Part shown: positions 43,131 through 48,264 of the stretch, piece after piece | Layout: every line of letters starts with the position of its first letter | Numbering within the stretch: position 1 is the first letter of the stretch | Origin: an archaeon | Lineage (GTDB): Archaea; Asgardarchaeota; Thorarchaeia; Thorarchaeales; Thorarchaeaceae | DNA: 48,264 nt | Assembly: GCA_024276825.1 (NCBI GenBank) | Contig: JAJRWI010000046.1 | Location: 1-48,264 of the forward strand | Reading direction: 5' to 3' | Position numbers and translations under genes: made by a program | The notes under the pieces: generated by a model | Told to the model about the DNA's origin: nothing | The model's database searches: none | What the model saw: only the letters and a program-made list of their open reading frames with translations

Positions 43131-44414
43131 TTAGCTTTTTTTCTTCAGGATAACTAAATGCTCCGTCTTGATTCTACTGTCCTTTTCGCCCGACGCGGGA
43201 TTGACTTCTGCCTTAAACATTACCCTAGAAACTATCGTATCAACTAAGGTGACCTCATGCATCCATCCATGTTCATTAAGATGCTCGATTATTATGTCAT
43301 CAATAGGAATTGATGTTGTTCTAATCTTCGCAGGACCAACAAAAATGCACATTCGATTAGTAATCTTCTCCCCCAACGAAGTGAATGAGCCCAACATTGC
43401 GTGGAAGTATCTGTCATAAAGGACCTTGAGTTTCTCATTAGATATCAAATCTCTGAACTTATTATATCTCTCAGAATTGATCTCTATCTCCTTCACATCT
43501 CTATAGGGTATCTCTTTTCTACTTAGTTCCTTGATATATTTCTCATCATGGCCCAACCAAAATAGTTCTAACTTTGATGATCTGATATACTCCTGCGCCT
43601 GCAAATATGGTGGTGACGTGATCAAAATATCTGCTGAATAATCCAGTTGTGTTTCAATAATGTCAATTCCTGACTTAATAGTATAATCTACATCAATCGG
43701 TGAAAGACCCTGGTACTCCTGCATTCTTCTTAATAGTTTTAGAATTTCTTTCTTTAGCATCTTGTAAAATATCTTGGACCAATCCTTCTCCAACAGTTTC
43801 GAGATTTTTTTCTTTGAGAATTTCGACTTGTACAGCTTGTGGACCTTCTCATCACCATATGAGAAATACTTGGTCACTTTAATCAATGGCAATAGAAGGA
43901 CCCTCTTCATCTCTCTTGGCAAAGCATGGGCAAATCCCCATGATTTTGAAAGTAGTGGAATAAACTCGTCTGGAAACCAATAATGCAGGTTTGACCATTT
44001 TGGAAGGAACTCGTCATTTGACTGTGCAATCTCTCTCATTAATTGATCGATATTCAACTTGTAAGGCTTGGAGACTGCAGTATCATGAATGATATCAATT
44101 ATTGGGTTCAGGTCCCAGAGTTCATAGTCCAATCCATATATACGTGAAACAAGACCTGTAGTGCCATAGCCAGCAAATGGGTCGAATATTCGCATGCCTG
44201 GCTCAGCATACTTCTTTAATGCATATGCCACAACTTGTGGAATGAACTTAGCAGGATACTTGTATATTGAGAAAGTTCCATATGTTGTTGATGGCAGTTC
44301 AGGAATTGTATCTCTAAATACTATTGGCACCTTTGTGCATGACCCCTCTTGGTCTGTCAACGGAATGGGCTGAAACTTCTCTCTCATCTCATCATTTGTG
44401 GAGCATTCTCCCAA
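43131..44414 (-). CDS. Orphan DNA methyltransferase, N4-cytosine/N6-adenine type
   Basis: An amino-methyltransferase of 427 residues (418 if it starts at ATG 44387; the TTG at 44414 is the longest start). KYPAKFIPQ (motif X) and IFDPFAGYGTTG (motif I, SAM binding, residues 76-87) come first, then a long helical, Lys-rich middle region, then ITSPPYLQAQEY (motif IV, near 265-276). SPPY is typical of N4-cytosine enzymes. Motif I precedes motif IV. No restriction endonuclease or specificity subunit is near, so it looks like an orphan methyltransferase with an epigenetic or repair-linked role, or a modification gene parted from its partner. The middle region (about 150-250) is probably the target-recognition part. 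It lies 27 bases after thrS on the same strand. Confidence 0.85.
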   Translation of the reverse strand: MGECSTNDEMREKFQPIPLTDQEGSCTKVPIVFRDTIPELPSTTYGTFSIYKYPAKFIPQVVAYALKKYAEPGMRIFDPFAGYGTTGLVSRIYGLDYELWDLNPIIDIIHDTAVSKPYKLNIDQLMREIAQSNDEFLPKWSNLHYWFPDEFIPLLSKSWGFAHALPREMKRVLLLPLIKVTKYFSYGDEKVHKLYKSKFSKKKISKLLEKDWSKIFYKMLKKEILKLLRRMQEYQGLSPIDVDYTIKSGIDIIETQLDYSADILITSPPYLQAQEYIRSSKLELFWLGHDEKYIKELSRKEIPYRDVKEIEINSERYNKFRDLISNEKLKVLYDRYFHAMLGSFTSLGEKITNRMCIFVGPAKIRTTSIPIDDIIIEHLNEHGWMHEVTLVDTIVSRVMFKAEVNPASGEKDSRIKTEHLVILKKKS

Positions 44415-44441
44415 ATAAATGCACCATACTCATTGATGGCA

Positions 44442-46328
44442 CTATACTTCGCGTGAGAATATAGCCTGCTTGGTGATCATTTTGGGCAACATGAGTTGCT
44501 GCTTAGGAGCGAATGATGTCTTGGAAGCAATTTCTTCTGCAACATCATCAATCTTCATCTCTACTTGATCACCCTCAGCACGACGCCTTACTGAAACCTT
44601 CCCGCTCTTTTTCTCCCTTTCACCAATAACACAGATGTATGGGATCCAGAGCTTCTCAGCAGAGCGTATCTTTTTGCCTACTGTCAAAGACCTGTCGTCA
44701 ATCTCATAGCGAATGCCATACTTGTCAAGTTCTTTTCCAAGCTCAACACAGTAGTCTATGAGCGAGTCATCAACTGGAACGAGTCTCAATTGAACGGGAG
44801 TCATCCAGAGTGGTAGGGTTGGCTTCTTGCCCCTTTTCATATCCTTGTGGGCCTGCTCCAGAACACCATAGAGTATCCTCTCAATTGATCCTGATGGTGA
44901 AGTGTGTAGAATAAGTGGATAGTGTTCCTTCCCATCCTCTCCAATATATGTGATGTTAAACCTCTGACTGTTCTCTACATCGATCTGGCAGGTGCCCAAG
45001 CATGCTGCCTTCTTCTGAGCATCTACAACATTCCACTCACCCTTAAACAAGAAGTACGCATATCTCTCATCGAAGACCTCAATCATCACCGGCTTTCCTA
45101 CTCTGGCAACAACAGCATTGATGAAATCGCGGTGTTCTTCAAAGAATGACCTTAAGATTCTGAAAGAGACCTCATATTGAATCTCTAACTCTGCATGGAG
45201 TTTCATAATGAATTCAAGCTGTTTGAGTATGGACTGCTTGGCCATCTCGACATCTGCAACTATCTCGTGAATGTCAGGCATTGTGAATGCTCTGGGTCTT
45301 CGCATTCCTGCCAGCTCGCCACTCTGTTCTCGTCTAAATGATGGTGCAATCTCGAATATCTTTAGGGGTAGTTGGCGGTATGAAACCTGTGCCTGTGATA
45401 TCATTAGAAACTGGCCGAAGCAGGCTGAGAACCTTGCAAAATAGTCGCGGTCTCCCGATCTGACAACATACTGTCTTGAAGGGAATCGCTGAAGGTATGA
45501 CTTTAACGAAGGATGTTGATAGTCATAGATCAATGGTGTCTGAACTATATGCGCCCCATATTCCAACATCTCTTTGATTACTCTCTCCTCAACAGCACGT
45601 TTCAGGGTCAGTCCTCTTGGGGGCCATCTGAAGTTTCCGGCATCGGAGCCCGGTTCGTAATCGACCAATTCAAGCTGTTTCATGTATTCAATGTGCACAG
45701 GTGGCTCGCTTGCTGTACGGTCCTTAGCGGTCTCGTACTTCACATACAAACGCAATTCCTCGAAACCTGTGAAGTCAAACTTCTCTACGGGAGTGACACT
45801 CCCATCAGGTTCCATAATGTAAAACTTTGAATGGGCCTCTTCTTCCGCTTTTATCGCAGTCAGGTCCTCTCCCTCTGTCACTTCCTCTTCAGTGATCTCT
45901 GTAGTTTCCACATCGAGTACCTTTGATCTCTCTGCCAATGGATGCCCTTTACAATGAATACTGAATGCCTTATACCAACCGAAGGGAACTCTTACAACGT
46001 TGTATCCCTGTTCTTCCAGTATCTTGGCTACACTCTTTAGCATCTTGAGAGCCACAGAGGGCTTTGCAGGAGCTTCAGTGAGATGTACCCATGGATAGAC
46101 TACAATGTTCTTCTCCTTCACATCTTCTGCTGCTGATGCTATCATCTGGGCTGTGAGTGAGGACGCCTTTGTTATGTTCTTTTCATCTGAACTCTCAGCT
46201 GCAATGAAGTTGACCAGACACGAATCATCGGTAGAATAGGTCTTTGATTCAACCTTTTCTGCACTCTTTATTGCCTTTCTTTTCAGCTCGTATCCAAAAC
46301 CGTCCGAGTGTATTTGAAGCATCCTCAT
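44442..46328 (-). CDS. thrS: Threonyl-tRNA synthetase, archaeal type with N-terminal editing domain
   Basis: Charges tRNA-Thr; class II synthetase. Residues 1-143 are the archaeal D-aminoacyl-tRNA-deacylase-like editing domain (MLQIHSDGFGYELKRKA, YPWVHLTEAPAKPSVALKML) that removes serine. The catalytic core has motif 2 FRREQSGELAGMRRPRAFTM (331-350), zinc ligands Cys303, His354 and His475, and motif 3 SGSIERILYG (479-488). The C-terminal anticodon-binding domain follows (LRLVPVDD onward). An acidic linker (about 140-165, rich in Glu) lies after the editing domain. GGAGGT lies 7 bases before the ATG, an ideal ribosome binding site. Length 628 fits the family (about 610-640). It shows the host is archaeal. 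Confidence 0.97.
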   Translation of the reverse strand: MRMLQIHSDGFGYELKRKAIKSAEKVESKTYSTDDSCLVNFIAAESSDEKNITKASSLTAQMIASAAEDVKEKNIVVYPWVHLTEAPAKPSVALKMLKSVAKILEEQGYNVVRVPFGWYKAFSIHCKGHPLAERSKVLDVETTEITEEEVTEGEDLTAIKAEEEAHSKFYIMEPDGSVTPVEKFDFTGFEELRLYVKYETAKDRTASEPPVHIEYMKQLELVDYEPGSDAGNFRWPPRGLTLKRAVEERVIKEMLEYGAHIVQTPLIYDYQHPSLKSYLQRFPSRQYVVRSGDRDYFARFSACFGQFLMISQAQVSYRQLPLKIFEIAPSFRREQSGELAGMRRPRAFTMPDIHEIVADVEMAKQSILKQLEFIMKLHAELEIQYEVSFRILRSFFEEHRDFINAVVARVGKPVMIEVFDERYAYFLFKGEWNVVDAQKKAACLGTCQIDVENSQRFNITYIGEDGKEHYPLILHTSPSGSIERILYGVLEQAHKDMKRGKKPTLPLWMTPVQLRLVPVDDSLIDYCVELGKELDKYGIRYEIDDRSLTVGKKIRSAEKLWIPYICVIGEREKKSGKVSVRRRAEGDQVEMKIDDVAEEIASKTSFAPKQQLMLPKMITKQAIFSREV

Positions 46329-46447
46329 CTTCTTTACCTCCTGGATTCTCTCTTTGATTGCTCAATTAAGCTTGACGACATAGCCTGTTTTATTACTAAA
46401 ATGCTTTGTCTTGAATTATCTACTAATGCTATTGACTTGTAACAATT

Positions 46448-47437
46448 TCAGTTATATCTTCGATAACGGACAGCCTGGTTGATCCCTTCCCCATAATATA
46501 GAAAGAAGATTACTCCAAAAATAATGCTAATCGCAGCACCAATATTCATCCAGTTTTTGAACTCGTCCCACAGAATCTGATCCTCATTTCTTCCATCCTT
46601 CCAAATTTGAATTAGATCCACCTTCATAGGACGTTGAACTTCAACTGGGTTGTCCTCAAAATCACGAAATGATGCACTTAGGTGAATTGTATAGTTACCA
46701 TATTCAAGATTCCATGAATATGCATCCCAGCTTTGAAAGTTGTTCTCAGGAGTGGGAAGAATAATTAATGTCTGTGTATCAATAACCGATCCATTTTGAT
46801 GTATTATTTGGACTGTACAATAGCACACAACACCATTTGGCACCTCATATGATGCTTCAACTCTAAGTGTGGGGCGATAATACTGGGACTCGATGATCGA
46901 GAAATTCACATTCATTGGCTCGTAGAAATTGATCACACTGACATTCTCTCCAGGATCAATGGGTCCGTGCATTGCAGGAGGTCTTACAAAGAACAGTAGA
47001 AATGCAAGAACAAGACACGCTGTCAATATAGAATAACGCCTTACTATCTTGATGTCATAATTGTCTTTTGCATTCTTCTTGTTCCTATATACTAGAACAA
47101 ACGAGATGACAGTTCCAGCAATTGCGATGATCATGGATGTTGCTATTGCTTCAATTGCTTCCCCTGTTGAAGTTGTGTAAATGAGAGGATCGAGCCCCCT
47201 ATAGTATTCCCATCCATCATAGAGACCATCAAAATCAGTATCTGGATTGTTTGGATCCGTCCCAATCTGACCTTCAAGTGAATCTGGCAAAGAGTCATTG
47301 TCGCTATCCGAACTCTGCCTAGGATCGATGCCAATGATTGGGTGTACCGCGTGTGCTAAACAGTTAGCTTGTAACAGTAGATACGATATCAGAAATAGAA
47401 TGAGGAATTTACTAGTCAAGTTATTATTCGTTTTCAT
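46448..47437 (-). CDS. Membrane protein with thrombospondin type 3-like Ca-binding repeats
   Basis: A 329-residue protein. A signal peptide (FLILFLISYLLLQANCLAHA) is followed by two TSP3-like acidic repeats (DSDNDSLPDSLE, then DPNNPDTDFDGLYDGWEYYRG; residues 44-82), which bind calcium in relatives. Two hydrophobic segments follow near 98-117 and 135-152. A sequon-bearing beta-rich domain (about 155-290) comes next, then a last membrane segment (IGAAISIIFGVIFFLYYG) and a basic tail. I do not know a function; surface attachment or adhesion is plausible. GGGAG lies only one base before the ATG at 47437, too close for a normal ribosome binding site. The gene is upstream of thrS on the same strand, 119 bases apart. 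Confidence 0.75.
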   Translation of the reverse strand: MKTNNNLTSKFLILFLISYLLLQANCLAHAVHPIIGIDPRQSSDSDNDSLPDSLEGQIGTDPNNPDTDFDGLYDGWEYYRGLDPLIYTTSTGEAIEAIATSMIIAIAGTVISFVLVYRNKKNAKDNYDIKIVRRYSILTACLVLAFLLFFVRPPAMHGPIDPGENVSVINFYEPMNVNFSIIESQYYRPTLRVEASYEVPNGVVCYCTVQIIHQNGSVIDTQTLIILPTPENNFQSWDAYSWNLEYGNYTIHLSASFRDFEDNPVEVQRPMKVDLIQIWKDGRNEDQILWDEFKNWMNIGAAISIIFGVIFFLYYGEGINQAVRYRRYN

Positions 47438-47530
47438 TCTCCCTAAACGCCTTGAATGCTTTATCTCCTGTTTCTATATGATTAAGGTACTCTAATAAAC
47501 CTAATGAGTTCTAAGATTTTTGCACACTCA

Positions 47531-47580
47531 ATTTATTCAATATTCTAAATATTCCTTAAATTCAATAATACTGAATAAAT
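47531..47580. repeat. Inverted repeat in the divergent spacer
   Basis: ATTTATTCAATATT (47531-47544) is repeated inverted as AATACTGAATAAAT (47567-47580), 13 of 14 paired, with a 22-base loop. On a minus-strand transcript the mismatch becomes a G-U pair. It lies about 94 bases upstream of the TSP3 gene and 90 bases upstream of the plus-strand small gene, so it could be an operator for both or a folded 5' leader. Confidence 0.4.
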
Positions 47581-47670
47581 ATGCTAATGCCGTTTGAAAA
47601 GAAAATGCTGTTTTCCAAAAATAAATAGCTGAAAATTCCTAATATGTCCTATTATCAAGGTGCGTTTCCT

Positions 47671-48099
47671 ATGATCATTGACACAGTTATGACTTGGCTG
47701 AATATAATGAAAGTTGAATACGAACTGGATTTTGATAACAACATGTTTTGAACTGAGTGGGTATTGGATGACTACAAGTTTGAGGTCTTATTGATCTATA
47801 CTGCTGATGGCTTGATAAAGATCAGAGCTTTACTATTGAAATCTGATGATATCCCTCCATTGATTAGAGGGGCATTATATGTTGAGCTATTAAAAGAGAA
47901 CTCACGTCATGATGAAGTGGTCTACTCAATGGATGACTTTGAGAACATATATGCGAAAAACGATGTTCCTGAATATGCGAATCTCGAAACATTTCTCACT
48001 GAATTTAAAGCTGTAGTATATGCTGTGAAATACTTCAATAACAACATTGCACCAATATTTGGACTGAGAAATGCAATGCAGATTAATATAGCTCAGTAG
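47671..48099 (+). CDS. Small conserved-looking protein, interrupted by in-frame TGA
   Basis: The ATG at 47671 has AAGGTG at about 9 bases, and a TATA-like AAAAATAAATAG lies upstream. Its frame gives 26 codons (starting MIIDTVMTWLNIMKVEYELD), then TGA at 47749-47751, and resumes without a shift for 115 more codons to TAG. The two parts read as one domain: WLNIMKVEYELDFD then TEWVLDDYKFEVLLIY, IPPLIRGALYVELLKEN and FLTEFKAVVYAVKYF. The mixed alpha/beta pattern (a helix, then strands with a final long helix) is like YbjN/type III chaperone-like folds, a weak call. The piece after the TGA alone would start at a TTG (47764) with no good ribosome binding site. It may be a recent pseudogene, a base error or recoding. 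The function is unknown. Confidence 0.5.
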
Positions 48100-48220
48100 A
48101 TACTAGCATGCATCATCATTAATGATTGATCTAGTGGCATGAAATTGCAGCATTTTACAGTTTTAGCTAGAACTTACTTTGAGCGGAACTGTTATCTTTT
48201 TGACGGGCATTCCTCACTTG

Positions 48221-48264
48221 ATGGTTATTGAAAAGAAATATTCTGCATGTGCACTCAATTGCCC
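48221..48264 (+). CDS. Possible start of a gene running off the window end
   Basis: An ATG at 48221 opens a frame of 14 codons (MVIEKKYSACALNC) to the window edge. No ribosome binding site or firm TATA element supports it; it is listed only because the frame is open at the edge. Confidence 0.12.
   Translation, partial: MVIEKKYSACALNC

Noticed and set aside
43131..44414. Restriction-modification system
   Set aside because: Only a methyltransferase is present; neighbours are a synthetase and a dehydrogenase.
46448..47437. Lipoprotein signal in the TSP3 protein
   Set aside because: A Cys lies in the signal region (LLQANC), but the residues before it do not make a convincing lipobox.
47671..48099. 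Firm selenoprotein call
   Set aside because: No SECIS-like stem with the expected unpaired bases was found in the 165 bases after the stop, and the residue at the TGA has no known redox role.

Overview
The window looks like a chromosomal segment of an archaeon, most likely an Asgard archaeon; I lean towards a Thorarchaeota-like genome, but that last step is a guess. Archaeal signs are a threonyl-tRNA synthetase with the archaeal N-terminal editing domain, a tyrosyl-tRNA synthetase of the archaeal/eukaryotic type, GGTGAT/GGAGG-type ribosome binding sites, T-rich terminators and very large Ig-domain surface proteins with a C-terminal membrane anchor. The Asgard hint comes from eukaryote-like signalling genes: a Ras/Rab-like but degenerate GTPase fold, a PPP-family Ser/Thr phosphatase and a long leucine-rich-repeat protein. 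No rRNA, tRNA, CRISPR array, insertion sequence or phage gene was seen.

Layout. (a) 1-12335, plus strand: two tandem, overlapping giant paralogues built from Ig-like repeats, each with one membrane segment and a conserved cytoplasmic tail; the first is cut by the window start. (b) 12368-19782, minus strand: a tight eight-gene run, in transcription order pseudo-GTPase, SLOG/LOG-like protein, PPP phosphatase, DUF362 protein, UbiA-family (phosphoribosyltransferase-like) enzyme, PHP phosphoesterase, flippase-like membrane protein and tyrosyl-tRNA synthetase. (c) 19851-23763: a cupin on the plus strand, then on the minus strand a small membrane protein, a PIN-domain/helical-repeat protein and a GT-C-like membrane glycosyltransferase. 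(d) 23861-33575: an ADP-forming acyl-CoA synthetase alpha subunit, the LRR protein, a PLP enzyme of unassigned specificity, pyruvate phosphate dikinase and an SDR-type L-threonine 3-dehydrogenase with a rich upstream region. (e) 33644-38193, minus strand: an SBBP beta-propeller surface protein overlapping a two-unit FtsX/MacB-type permease. (f) 38393-48264: an alpha/beta hydrolase fused to a polytopic membrane domain, a small Cys-rich protein, threonine ammonia-lyase, a saccharopine-dehydrogenase-like enzyme, an orphan DNA methyltransferase, threonyl-tRNA synthetase, a TSP3-repeat membrane protein and a small gene interrupted by TGA.

How the genes may work together. The run in (b) joins a possible signalling trio (pseudo-GTPase, nucleotide-binding SLOG protein, PPP phosphatase) to enzymes that could make and flip a polyprenyl-phosphate-linked sugar; this is the best candidate here for an undescribed system. 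Sugar donors for glycosylating the sequon-rich giant surface proteins and the GT-C enzyme would fit this, but the link is inference. Three threonine-using enzymes (Tdh, IlvA, ThrRS) lie within about 14 kb.

Two genes have a well-placed ATG and ribosome binding site followed by an in-frame stop: tyrosyl-tRNA synthetase (TAA at codon 7) and the last small gene (TGA at codon 27). Both should be checked against reads before any biological reading.
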